Assembly: GCF_011758745.1 (NCBI RefSeq)
Contig: NZ_JAANOV010000001.1
Location: 868,001 to 932,000, forward strand
Direction: 5' to 3'
Source of the DNA: Amycolatopsis granulosa
Lineage (GTDB): Bacteria > Actinomycetota > Actinomycetes > Mycobacteriales > Pseudonocardiaceae
DNA: 64,000 nt
Within the stretch, counting starts at the first letter, position 1. Each line of letters starts with the position of its first letter. The translations under genes were made by a program, and so were the position numbers. Shown piece after piece: positions 51,832-58,914 of this stretch. Under the pieces are notes generated by a model, which was not told where the DNA came from, made no database searches, and saw nothing but the letters and a program-made list of their open reading frames with translations.

Positions 51832-52373
51832 GCCGGGTCGTCCAGGGCGTGCAGCCGGTCGACCGGGGTGTCCACGGCGGCGCGCGCCGCCCGTACCAGG
51901 TCCTCACCGGGTGCGTCGTAGAAGCACAGGCACTTCACCATGTCCTCGCGGACGTAGGTGCGCAGGAACTGGACCTCGGGCACGTCGGCGTAGCGGGGCG
52001 CGTTCGCCTTCTTGCGGGCCAGGTAGGAGTCCATGTCCAGGGTGGCCGGCAGGTCCCACTCCACGAGGTAACCGGCACGCGGGCGGGCGGCCTTGACCTC
52101 GGCGAGATCGGCGCCGACCAGCCGCACCTCCGCCGGAGCGCTGACCTCCCGCACCCCGGTGGTGTCGGTCTCGATCTCCGTGCGCAGCTGATCGGCGGCC
52201 TCGCGGGCACCGGCCTCCACGACCGCGAAGACCCGGCCGTGGTCGGCGGTCACCTGTGACTCGATCAGCTCGGCGCCGAGGGCCACGGCGGCCTTGCCGA
52301 GGCGCTCGAGCAGTTGCGCGGCGGCCTCGCGGCCCGCGTCCGCGGGGACGACTTCGAACAGGTACAGCGTCAT
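51828..52373 (-). CDS. DUF4242-domain protein, first structural gene of the sulfur cluster
   Basis: 181 residues with two ferredoxin-like halves. The second (about 95-170: YLVEWDLP, then VQFLRTYVREDMVKCLCFYDAP) matches the DUF4242 domain, seen in small actinobacterial metal-binding proteins such as a nickel-responsive Streptomyces protein. The first half (LYLFEVVPADAGREAAAQLL) looks like a divergent repeat of it. A Cys pair (CLC) is present. Function here is unknown; metal or thiol binding is possible. ATG 52373 follows GAGGAG, which lies against the leader hairpins. Confidence 0.75.
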   Translation of the reverse strand: MTLYLFEVVPADAGREAAAQLLERLGKAAVALGAELIESQVTADHGRVFAVVEAGAREAADQLRTEIETDTTGVREVSAPAEVRLVGADLAEVKAARPRAGYLVEWDLPATLDMDSYLARKKANAPRYADVPEVQFLRTYVREDMVKCLCFYDAPGEDLVRAARAAVDTPVDRLHALDDPA

Positions 52374-52385
52374 GATGAGGCTCCT

Positions 52386-52436
52386 CGGGACAGAGGTGTC
52401 CCGCACGAGCGGGACGGGGAACAGACCGGTGCCGGT
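52386..52436 (-). promoter_or_regulatory. Mutually exclusive hairpins forming a probable cysteine attenuator
   Basis: Between the leader stop and the first ribosome-binding site, read on the minus strand, are three hairpins. ACCGG-CA-CCGGT (52436-52425) abuts the leader stop. GTCCCGC-TCGT-GCGGGAC (52415-52398) overlaps CGGGACA-CCTC-TGTCCCG (52403-52386) in six bases, so the last two cannot form together. The CCTC loop of the last is complementary to the GAGG of the ribosome-binding site that follows at once. Ribosome position on the leader could therefore select between open and closed states. Confidence 0.65.
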
Positions 52437-52508
52437 TCAGCGACAGCACGCGCTGGCGACGCGCCGGAGGTCGACGTGGCGGCGGCGCACCAGCGCGATC
52501 CCGGTCAT
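52437..52508 (-). CDS. Cysteine-rich leader peptide (uORF) of the sulfur cluster
   Basis: A 23-residue peptide starting MTGIALVRRRHVDLRRV and ending with Cys-Cys-Arg, then stop. The LVxRxHVDLxR core and terminal cysteines match the putative leader peptides that precede sulfur-assimilation genes in many actinobacteria and that act as cysteine-responsive attenuators in mycobacteria. It is too short for most gene finders. A -10-like TACGGT ends 6 nt before the ATG, so the mRNA is probably leaderless. The first structural gene starts 63 nt after its stop, with switching hairpins between. Confidence 0.88.
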   Translation of the reverse strand: MTGIALVRRRHVDLRRVASACCR

Positions 52509-52514
52509 GGGGAC

Positions 52515-52551
52515 ACCGTAATGGATAGAACGGTCAGTCTGCCAATATGCT
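52515..52551. promoter_or_regulatory. Divergent leaderless promoters with a shared TetR half-dyad
   Basis: Minus strand: -10 TACGGT (52520-52515), 6 nt from the leader ATG, with TTGGCA as -35 at a long 19-nt spacing. Plus strand: -10 TATGCT (52546-52551), 7 nt before the GTG of the TetR gene. Between them AGAACGGTCAGTCT (52527-52540) is a partial dyad of the AGAC-x-GTCT kind bound by TetR proteins, placed to block both directions. Confidence 0.6.
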
Positions 52552-52558
52552 GGTTCCC

Positions 52559-53167
52559 GTGTCCACTCCGCGAGATCGCGCACTACCCGCCGAGCGTCTG
52601 CTGAGCGCGGCGGCCACCCTGTTCGCCCGCGACGGGATCCGGGCGGTCGGCGTGGACCGGCTCCTCGCCGAGGCGAAGGTGGCGCGCGCCAGCCTGTACC
52701 AGACCTACGGTTCGAAGGACGCCCTGGTCGTGGCGTACCTGCGGCACCAGGACGAGCAGGACCGCTCCGGCTACGCGCGCGCCTGCGCGGGAGTGACCGA
52801 TCCGGCCGAGCGCCTGCTGCTGGTCTTCGACCTGGCCGCGAAGTCCGCGCGGCGCCGCCGGTTCCGCGGCTGTCTCTACCTCAACGCCGCGACCGAGTTC
52901 CCGGACGCGCGGCACCCGGTGATCGGCGCGGTGCACGACCACCGCGAGTGGCTGCGCGAGCTGTGGCGCGTATGCCTGACCGAACTCGGGATCGCCGCCC
53001 CGGGCCCGCTGGTGGACCGGCTGGTCGTCCTCTACGACGGCGGGCTGGCCGGTTCGAAGGCGGCGCGCAGCACCGAACCAATCCTGCTGGCCCGCGAAAT
53101 GGCCGCGGAGATGATCGCGGAGCACCTCCGCGACGGCGACCGGCCGGCGGTCCGGAGCGGGACCTAG
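52559..53167 (+). CDS. TetR family regulator, probable repressor of the sulfur cluster
   Basis: 202 residues. HTH GIRAVGVDRLLAEAKVARASLYQTYGSKDALV followed by a TetR_C-type domain (GCLYLNAATEFPDARHPV). The GTG at 52559 is preferred over ATG 52547 because a -10 box TATGCT ends exactly 7 nt before it, the spacing of leaderless mRNAs, and the ATG falls inside that box. It diverges from the leader peptide, so it probably represses the cluster until an organosulfur ligand is present. Confidence 0.88.
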   Translation: MSTPRDRALPAERLLSAAATLFARDGIRAVGVDRLLAEAKVARASLYQTYGSKDALVVAYLRHQDEQDRSGYARACAGVTDPAERLLLVFDLAAKSARRRRFRGCLYLNAATEFPDARHPVIGAVHDHREWLRELWRVCLTELGIAAPGPLVDRLVVLYDGGLAGSKAARSTEPILLAREMAAEMIAEHLRDGDRPAVRSGT

Positions 53168-53463
53168 CCCGGCCCTGGTCCGACGCCGTCCACTGTGGAT
53201 TCCCGGTGGTCCGGCGGACGGCACCCGGGCGCCGAACGGCCGAGGTGCGCGGGACGTGCCACCGGCCGACGATGGCGGCGGCCCGGGTGAAGTGCGCCGC
53301 GCTGACGGCCACACCCCCGGCCGCCGCGCCGCGGCCCGCTCGTCGAATTCACCCGGGACGGAGACCGCCGGGGTTTCCCACCGCCGTCGGCGCGACCGCC
53401 GGACTACGCTCGTCCGCGGGGCCGGTCAGCGGAGACCGGCCGGGCGAGACCCGGGAGGTTGCC
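53168..53463. other. Intergenic region before the cyclase/ThDP operon
   Basis: 296 nt without a recognisable gene. It is uniformly GC-rich, with several short inverted repeats such as GACCGGC/GCCGGTC around 53421-53440 and a TACGCT at 53405-53410 that could be the -10 of the downstream operon. GGGAGG at the right end is the ribosome-binding site of the cyclase gene. Confidence 0.4.
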
Positions 53464-54240
53464 ATGCCCGTACTGGCCGACCTGGTGAGCGCGCTGCGGA
53501 CCGGCGGCGTCGAGGTCGTGGACCTGACGGCGCCGCTGTCGGCGAGCACCCCGGTGTTGCAGCTGCCACCGCCCTTCGCCAACACCGCGAGCTTCCAGCT
53601 GACCGAGATCAGCCGATACGACGACCGGGGCCCGCGCTGGTACTGGAACGACATTCGCACCGGCGAGCACGTCGGCACCCACGTCGACGCACCCGTCCAC
53701 TGGCTCTCCGGCAAGGACGGGCCCAGCGTGGACCGGATTCCGCTGCGCACCCTGATCGGGCCCGCGGCGGTGCTCGACGCATCGGACCGGGTCGCCGACG
53801 ACCCGGACTTCCTCCTCGGCATCGACGACGTCCGGCGGTGGGAACGCGACCACGGGCCGCTGCCCGAGGGCGGCTGGCTGCTCTACCGCACCGGATGGGA
53901 CGCGCGGTCGGGCGACCAGGCGGACTTCCTCAACGCCGGCGACGGCGTCTCGCACACCCCCGGAGTCTCCCCGGAGTGCGCCCGGTGGCTGGCCGAGGAA
54001 GCCCCGATCGCGGGGTTCGGGGTGGAGACCGTGGGCACCGACGCCGGCCGCGCGACCGAGCTGGATCCGATCTTCCCGTGCCACGACCGGCTGCTGGGCG
54101 CGGGCAAGTGCGGGCTGACCCAGCTGCGCAACCTCGCCCAGCTGCCCGCGGCCGGCGCCCTGCTGGTCGTCTCGCCGCTGCCGATCGTGGGCGGCTCGGG
54201 CAGCCCGGCGCGCGTCTACGCGTTCGTGGAGCGGTCGTGA
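53464..54240 (+). CDS. Cyclase-family metal-dependent hydrolase
   Basis: 258 residues. HVGTHVDAPVHW at 69-80 is the HxGTHxDxPxH metal motif of the cyclase superfamily, which includes kynurenine formamidase and isatin hydrolase. It therefore most likely opens a cyclic amide or cleaves a formamide. ATG 53464 with GGGAGG. Its stop overlaps the start of a ThDP-dependent enzyme (GTGA), implying that the hydrolysis product is the ThDP enzyme's substrate, for example an alpha-keto acid as in isatin breakdown (inference). Confidence 0.9.
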   Translation: MPVLADLVSALRTGGVEVVDLTAPLSASTPVLQLPPPFANTASFQLTEISRYDDRGPRWYWNDIRTGEHVGTHVDAPVHWLSGKDGPSVDRIPLRTLIGPAAVLDASDRVADDPDFLLGIDDVRRWERDHGPLPEGGWLLYRTGWDARSGDQADFLNAGDGVSHTPGVSPECARWLAEEAPIAGFGVETVGTDAGRATELDPIFPCHDRLLGAGKCGLTQLRNLAQLPAAGALLVVSPLPIVGGSGSPARVYAFVERS

Positions 54241-55865
54241 TCGTCGCCGAAGCGGTGGGTGACGTCCTGGCCCGGCTGGGCGCGGGCCCGGTCTTCGGCG
54301 TGGTGGGCAGCGGCAACTTCCACGTCACCAACGCCCTGCGCGCCGCCGGGGCCGCCTTCTACGCCACCCGCCACGAAGGCGGGGCGGCCACCGCCGCCGA
54401 CGCGTGCGGGCGGATGAGCGGCCGGGTCGCGATCGTGACGACCCACCAGGGCCCCGGGCTGGCCAACGCCGTCACCGGCATCGGCGAGGCGGCCAAGAGC
54501 CGCACCCCGCTGATCGTGCTCACCGCCGACACCCCCGCCGACGACCCGCTCAACAACTTCCACATCGACCAGGACGGCCTGGCCCGCGCGGTCGGCGCGG
54601 TCGCCGACCGCGTGCACGGCCCGGGCACCGCGGTCGCCGACACCGTCCGCGCCTACCGGACGGCGCTGCACGAGCGCCGGACCGTCGTGCTCAACCTGCC
54701 GCTCGACGTCCAGGCGATGCCCGCTCCGCCACCGCAGCCGCTCGCGCCGGTCGCGGACCCACCGGTGGTGCAGCCGGATCCCGCCGCCGTCGCCGACCTG
54801 GCCGCGCTGGTCGCCGCCGCACGGCGGCCGGTGTTCATCGCCGGCCGCGGTGGCCGGGGCGCGGCGGCGGAGATCCGGGCGCTGGCGAACGCGTGCGGTG
54901 CGTTGCTCGCCACGTCCGCGGTGGCGCACGGGCTGTTCCACGACGACCCGTGGGCACTGGGCATCTCAGGCGGGTTCGCCTCACCGCTGGCCGCGGAGCT
55001 GATCCGCGGCGCGGACCTCGTCGTCGCTTGGGGTTGTGCGCTCAACCGCTGGACCACGCGCCAGGGCAAGCTGATCGGCCCCACCACCCGGCTCGCGCAG
55101 GTGGACGTGGCGGCGGACGCGCTGGGCGCGCACCGCCCGGTGCATCTCGGCGTACCCGGCGACGCCGCCACCACCGCCCGCGCGGTGCTCACCGAACTGG
55201 GTGACCGGGTCACGCCCGGCTACCGCTCCCCCGGGCTGCGCGCCCGGATCGCCGCCCGTGGGCGCTGGTCCACCGCCGACTTCACCGACGAGTCGACCGG
55301 TGCGCTGATCGATCCGCGCACGCTGTCGGTGGAGCTGGACCGGATCCTGCCCGCCGAGCGCGTGGTGTCGGTGGATTCGGGCAACTTCATGGGCTATCCC
55401 AGCGCCTACCTCGCGGTGCCGGACGAGTTCGGGTTCTGCTTCACGCAGGCGTTCCAGTCGATCGGGCTGGGACTGGCCACGGCGATCGGTGCCGCGATCG
55501 CCCAGCCGGGCAGGCTGCCGGTCGCGGCACTGGGCGACGGCGGCTTCCACATGGCCGCCGCCGAACTGGACACCGCCGTCCGGCTGGGGCTGCCGCTGGT
55601 GGTGATCGTGTACGACGACGCCGCCTACGGCGCCGAGGTCCACCACTTCGCCGGCGACCACACCACCGTGCGATTCCCGCCCAGCGACATCGCGGCCATC
55701 GCCCGCGGCTTCGGCTGCACCGGCGTCACCGTCCACACCACCGCCGATCTCGGGTCCGTCACCGCCTGGCTCAACGGGCCGCGCGACGCCCCGCTCGTGG
55801 TCGACGCGAAGATCACCGACGACGGCGGGTCGTGGTGGCTCGCCGAGGCGTTCCACGGGCATTAA
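54237..55865 (+). CDS. Thiamine-diphosphate-dependent enzyme, acetolactate-synthase-like
   Basis: 542 residues in three domains. The N-terminal Pyr domain holds the activating Glu47 in TRHEGGAATAAD. The central domain includes FIAGRGGRGAAAEIRALA. The C-terminal PP domain holds the ThDP-Mg motif from GDGGFHM (near 433) to YDDAAYG (near 462). It is related to acetolactate synthase and benzoylformate/phenylpyruvate decarboxylases and should decarboxylate or ligate a 2-oxo acid. The GTG start is translationally coupled to the cyclase gene. Confidence 0.9.
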   Translation: MIVAEAVGDVLARLGAGPVFGVVGSGNFHVTNALRAAGAAFYATRHEGGAATAADACGRMSGRVAIVTTHQGPGLANAVTGIGEAAKSRTPLIVLTADTPADDPLNNFHIDQDGLARAVGAVADRVHGPGTAVADTVRAYRTALHERRTVVLNLPLDVQAMPAPPPQPLAPVADPPVVQPDPAAVADLAALVAAARRPVFIAGRGGRGAAAEIRALANACGALLATSAVAHGLFHDDPWALGISGGFASPLAAELIRGADLVVAWGCALNRWTTRQGKLIGPTTRLAQVDVAADALGAHRPVHLGVPGDAATTARAVLTELGDRVTPGYRSPGLRARIAARGRWSTADFTDESTGALIDPRTLSVELDRILPAERVVSVDSGNFMGYPSAYLAVPDEFGFCFTQAFQSIGLGLATAIGAAIAQPGRLPVAALGDGGFHMAAAELDTAVRLGLPLVVIVYDDAAYGAEVHHFAGDHTTVRFPPSDIAAIARGFGCTGVTVHTTADLGSVTAWLNGPRDAPLVVDAKITDDGGSWWLAEAFHGH

Positions 55866-55892
55866 GGGCACCGAGGGCACCAAGGGCACCGA
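55866..55892. repeat. Three tandem 9-nt repeats (GGGCACCRA)
   Basis: Directly after the ThDP-enzyme stop, GGGCACCGA, GGGCACCAA and GGGCACCGA follow head to tail. It is a small simple-sequence expansion between convergent genes, with no evident role. Confidence 0.6.
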
Positions 55893-55954
55893 GGACCGGC
55901 TTGACCACCCCTCCGGCGGGCCGGCCGTGCGGTGCGGCCTGGCACCCCGCGCGC

Positions 55955-56563
55955 TCACGCCCGCCCGGGCGCAGCCGGCCGGGCGCCCGCCGGCCCGCCA
56001 GGAGTCCCGGCGGTGGCGGTCCGCAGTTCGTCGTACTGCCTGCGCAGCGCGGTGCGTGCCCGCCACAGCAAGGAGCACGCGGCGGCCGGCGAGATCCCGG
56101 ACTCGGCGGCGAGGTCCTGCGGCCGGTAGCCCAGCACGTCCACCCGCCAGAGCACGTCGCGCCACCGCGGTGGCAGTGCGGTGAAGGCGGCGTGCAGGGC
56201 CGGCTCACCGTCCGGTTCCGGGGTGGGGGCGCCCTCGGCCGCCTCGAGCCCGGCGGGCAGGCTCAGCGCGTTTCGCCCGGCCAGGTCGATCGCGAGGCGG
56301 CGGACCGTGGTCCGCAGGTAGGCGCCGACGTTGGTGAGCGGGCCGCGCCCGGCGTCGAGCGCCACCATCATCCGCAGCAGTGCGTCGGCGGAGACGTCCT
56401 CCGCATCGGCGGCCGACCGGACGAACCGGCGTGCGTACCGCACCAGATCCGCGTGGTGCCGGCGGTAGAGCTGTGTGACCGCCTCCCGGTCGCCGCCGCG
56501 TGCCGCCGACAGCAGGTCCTCGTCGGCGGGCCCCGGCGCTCTGCCGGCCAGTACCTCGCTCAT
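55955..56563 (-). CDS. RNA polymerase sigma-70 family (ECF-like) factor
   Basis: 202 residues. Region 2 is YRRHHADLVRYARRFVRSAADAEDV, and region 4 is LPPRWRDVLWRVDVLGYRPQDLAAESGISPAAACSLLWRARTALRRQ, the layout of ECF sigma factors. The C-terminal tail is Ala/Pro/Gly-rich. ATG 56563 follows GGAGGGG. No anti-sigma factor lies downstream, as it ends against the convergent ThDP gene, so regulation must come from elsewhere or from the tail. Confidence 0.9.
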   Translation of the reverse strand: MSEVLAGRAPGPADEDLLSAARGGDREAVTQLYRRHHADLVRYARRFVRSAADAEDVSADALLRMMVALDAGRGPLTNVGAYLRTTVRRLAIDLAGRNALSLPAGLEAAEGAPTPEPDGEPALHAAFTALPPRWRDVLWRVDVLGYRPQDLAAESGISPAAACSLLWRARTALRRQYDELRTATAGTPGGPAGARPAAPGRA

Positions 56564-56765
56564 GTGCCCCTCCTCGCCCGAACCGGTCATCCGGCAACCG
56601 ATACAACTACAGGCCCGGATCGGCATTCGGGTGATCACGCGCTACTGCTGGTGGAGTCCACTACGCTGCGCGCAATGGGCTCTGCCAGGAGGGTGAATAC
56701 GGGGCTGCCGCGATAACGCACCGGATACCCGCCCCGATAGTGCGCCGACGGGAACGCAATCTTGA

Positions 56766-57050
56766 TCACAAAGTGGTCACATTGCTCCTTTTTGGAGCGT
56801 CGAACGCCGGGGAGCGGCTCGTCCGGCGCGCGCACGCATCGCAGGTGTGGTCCGGCTGCCACGCGCGTGCCTGGGCGCGGAACACGCGCCGGAGGTCGCG
56901 GCGCGATCGGACGACGCCGGTGGCGCCGTGCAGCGGGGTGCCGAACACCTGGAGCCTGCGCTGCCTGCGCCCGCAGCCGCACACCGTGCGGCGGTAGCAC
57001 CGGGCCACCGCGATGCCGTCCCTCACGCGTACCTGGATGCGCCCGTTCAT
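56766..57050 (-). CDS. Small Cys/Arg-rich protein
   Basis: 94 residues from ATG 57050, with GGGAG at proper spacing. Family not recognised. Cysteines are grouped as CYRRTVCGCG (about 18-27) and CDAC near 70, a pattern that could bind zinc, in a very basic context. Codon use is plausible but the high Arg content also arises by chance in GC-rich frames. A near-palindrome TGATCAC-AAA-GTGGTCA covers the stop codon region (56763-56779). Confidence 0.45.
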   Translation of the reverse strand: MNGRIQVRVRDGIAVARCYRRTVCGCGRRQRRLQVFGTPLHGATGVVRSRRDLRRVFRAQARAWQPDHTCDACARRTSRSPAFDAPKRSNVTTL

Positions 57051-57171
57051 CGTTGCTCCCACTCGCTCGTGCGGAATCGTCCCGTTAGGAGACGGCGGTG
57101 CGCGAAGCGGCATGTCGCCGAACGGGCCTCCCCTTTCGGATGGGATCTGGACCACACCTCGTCACGGCGTC

Positions 57172-57510
57172 ATGGCCGGCCAGCGGCATCGTTGCTCCGT
57201 CGTGGGAGACGAGCAGCCGGCCCTCTTCGCCGCCGCGGTGGGTGACGTCCTGCGCGAGCTGCGCACGCGTCGTGGGTGGACCCGGAGCGACCTGAGCACG
57301 CGGATGGGTGGTGCGGTCTCGCCCTCGGCGATCTCCGGCTACGAAAGCGGTTACCGCGCGCTGAAGCTGGAGCTGCTCGCCGAGCTGTGCACCGCACTCG
57401 GTGTCCGGGTCGACACCGTCGTCGCCACCGCCGATCGCCGGGTGCGCTCGCCGTCTCCGGCGCGGGTTCACGTGCTGCGGCACCGCAGCCGGCGCCACGC
57501 CAGTTTGTAG
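57172..57510 (+). CDS. XRE-type helix-turn-helix protein
   Basis: 112 residues. The HTH lies at about 20-80 (VLRELRTRRGWTRSDLSTRM, then SPSAISGYESGYRALKLELL), close to small BldD/XRE-like regulators. The C-terminal 25 residues are basic and low-complexity. ATG 57172 has no clear ribosome-binding site and GTG 57202 is an alternative. The 3' end overlaps the convergent 58-residue gene by 43 nt. Confidence 0.75.
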   Translation: MAGQRHRCSVVGDEQPALFAAAVGDVLRELRTRRGWTRSDLSTRMGGAVSPSAISGYESGYRALKLELLAELCTALGVRVDTVVATADRRVRSPSPARVHVLRHRSRRHASL

Positions 57511-57644
57511 GGGTCCAGCTCGAGGACCCGCCCGGACTGTACGTCCGTCCGGGCCCGGGCCAGGACCCGGCGGGCTTCCTGCACGTCGATGTCGTACTCC
57601 CGGCAGCGCGCGAGAAAGGCGCGCAACGCGTCGTTCTCGGACAC
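57468..57644 (-). CDS. Small soluble protein (58 aa), last gene of the sortase cassette
   Basis: A short open frame missed by length cut-offs. It has a GTG start at 57644, a peptide beginning SENDALRAFLARCREYDID and containing EARRVLARARTDVQSG and LELDPYKLAWRRL. Third-position GC is high and the composition is balanced and helical, unlike chance GC frames. It lies 52 nt after the 51-residue membrane-protein gene in the same direction and overlaps the tail of the convergent XRE gene. Family not recognised; the ribosome-binding site is weak. Confidence 0.5.
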   Translation of the reverse strand: MSENDALRAFLARCREYDIDVQEARRVLARARTDVQSGRVLELDPYKLAWRRLRCRST

Positions 57645-57696
57645 GCTCAGAGGATCGTCCGCCAGGACGAGCGCAAACGTGCCTCAGCTGATCGTG

Positions 57697-57852
57697 TCAC
57701 CCGAGCGTTGCGGTGTCGTCGTGCAGCCAGGCGTCCAGACGGGGAAAAGCGAGGTACCACAACGCGATGCCCAGTGCCGCCGCGACCACGAGGAAGATCA
57801 GCAGCTTGACCACCCGGTTGCCGGGCAGCCACCGCCAGACCAGATCGAGCAC
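57697..57852 (-). CDS. Tiny membrane protein (51 aa) downstream of the class E sortase
   Basis: GTG start at 57852 with GGAGGG in the end of the sortase gene and only 3 nt after its stop. The peptide begins LDLVWRWLPGNRVVKLL, has one membrane helix (about 17-33, LIFLVVAAALGIALWYL) and ends LDAWLHDDTATLG. The tight coupling and clean single-helix design support a real gene, perhaps a sortase partner. No known family can be named. Confidence 0.75.
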   Translation of the reverse strand: MLDLVWRWLPGNRVVKLLIFLVVAAALGIALWYLAFPRLDAWLHDDTATLG

Positions 57853-57855
57853 CGC

Positions 57856-58575
57856 TCATCCCTCCAGTTCCGGTGGCCTGCCGGCGGTTTTCCCCCGCGT
57901 GCCGGCGAGTTCGGCGTGCACGATCAGCCGTTCCCAGTTGCCCCACCGGGGATTGCACGTCGTCAGGGTCAGCAGCTGCCGCACGGGTGGTGCACCGGGA
58001 TCGGCGGGGTTCGCGGCGATGACGGTGCTGTCGGTCGGCGCCACCACGCTCGTGCCGGTCACCCGGTACACGAACCACTGCTCCGCCGTCTCCACCACGA
58101 CCGCGTCGCCGGGCACCAGTTTGTCCAGGTCCCAGAAGGTGCCACGCACCCGGTGCCCGGCCACCGCGAAGTTGCCGGGCTCACCGGGCAACTGGCTGCC
58201 CGGGTAGTGTCCCGGTCCCGTGCGCAGATCGGCCGGGGACACGCCTTGCACCACGGCCCAGTGCAGCGCGAGCCGGGGCAGGTACAGCCGCGCGAGGGGC
58301 CTGCCCCCGGGGCCCGCGTCCGCGGTCGCCGCCGGGGACACCACTGTGGACGCCTCCGGTGGCGCCGCAGCGCTTTGCCAGAGCTGGTCGAGTTGCCGGT
58401 CGAGGATCTGCTGCTGCCCGGCGACCCGGGCCGCCACCCCGAACTCCTCGTAGGCCACGAACAACAGCACCACCAGGCCGAGCACCACGGACAGCTCACC
58501 GGTGACCTGCACCAGCCGGCGAACCACGCGGACGGCGGGCCGCGCCGCCACGACGATACCGGCCACCTCAGGCAT
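57856..58575 (-). CDS. Class E sortase
   Basis: 239 residues. An N-terminal membrane helix (about 25-47) is followed by a sortase barrel with His in GEPGNFAVAGHRVRGTFWDL, catalytic Cys in LLTLTTCNPRWGNWERL and Arg in the same segment. The TLTTC form and actinobacterial context indicate class E, which attaches LAxTG proteins to the cell wall. The large protein upstream ends in LATTG, a matching substrate. ATG 58575 overlaps the preceding small gene by 8 nt. Confidence 0.93.
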   Translation of the reverse strand: MPEVAGIVVAARPAVRVVRRLVQVTGELSVVLGLVVLLFVAYEEFGVAARVAGQQQILDRQLDQLWQSAAAPPEASTVVSPAATADAGPGGRPLARLYLPRLALHWAVVQGVSPADLRTGPGHYPGSQLPGEPGNFAVAGHRVRGTFWDLDKLVPGDAVVVETAEQWFVYRVTGTSVVAPTDSTVIAANPADPGAPPVRQLLTLTTCNPRWGNWERLIVHAELAGTRGKTAGRPPELEG

Positions 58576-58834
58576 CCCGGCGCGGTCGCCACGACAGGAC
58601 CACGGCCGCGGCTGCGGCCACCGCCGGCGAGCCGGCCAGGAGCCGGCGCAGGGCCCCCGGACCGCCCTCGCCCGGCCCGACGTAGGTCACCGCCGCGCCG
58701 GATCGCAGTTCGGTCACCCCGTTGCCGGGGCCCACCGACAGCCCGGCGGGGCGTGCGCCTGCCGCGGCTGCGCCGACCGGTCCGCCGGTGGCGATCACCA
58801 CGGCGACGAGTCCGGCGAGTGCTGCGCCGATCAT
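58568..58834 (-). CDS. Small secreted or membrane protein (88 aa)
   Basis: 88 residues from ATG 58834 with AAGGAG. A hydrophobic N-terminus (about 2-26) looks like a signal peptide or anchor, a Gly/Pro-rich middle (SVGPGNGVTELRSGAAVTYV) follows, and a second hydrophobic stretch ends WRPRR, like a C-terminal membrane anchor. It lacks an LAxTG motif. It lies between the surface protein and the sortase and overlaps the latter, so it is likely part of the same cell-surface unit. Confidence 0.7.
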   Translation of the reverse strand: MIGAALAGLVAVVIATGGPVGAAAAGARPAGLSVGPGNGVTELRSGAAVTYVGPGEGGPGALRRLLAGSPAVAAAAAVVLSWRPRRDA

Positions 58835-58862
58835 CGGGTGCTCCTTCTGGTTGGCGGGCTCC

Positions 58863-58899
58863 GCCCGTCCCGCCCCGGAAGTCGCGGGGCGGGACGGGC
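58863..58899 (-). terminator. Hairpin terminator after the surface-protein gene
   Basis: A perfect 14-bp stem (58863-58876 with 58886-58899) and 9-nt loop lies 16 nt after the stop of the large surface-protein gene and 29 nt before the next start, and would reduce sortase expression relative to its substrate. Confidence 0.75.
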
Positions 58900-58914
58900 C
58901 GAGCGTCGAGCGGG

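Noticed and set aside
52547..53167. ATG at 52547 as the TetR start
   Set aside because: That ATG lies inside a good -10 box (TATGCT), and the GTG at 52559 has leaderless spacing. It remains possible but is less likely.
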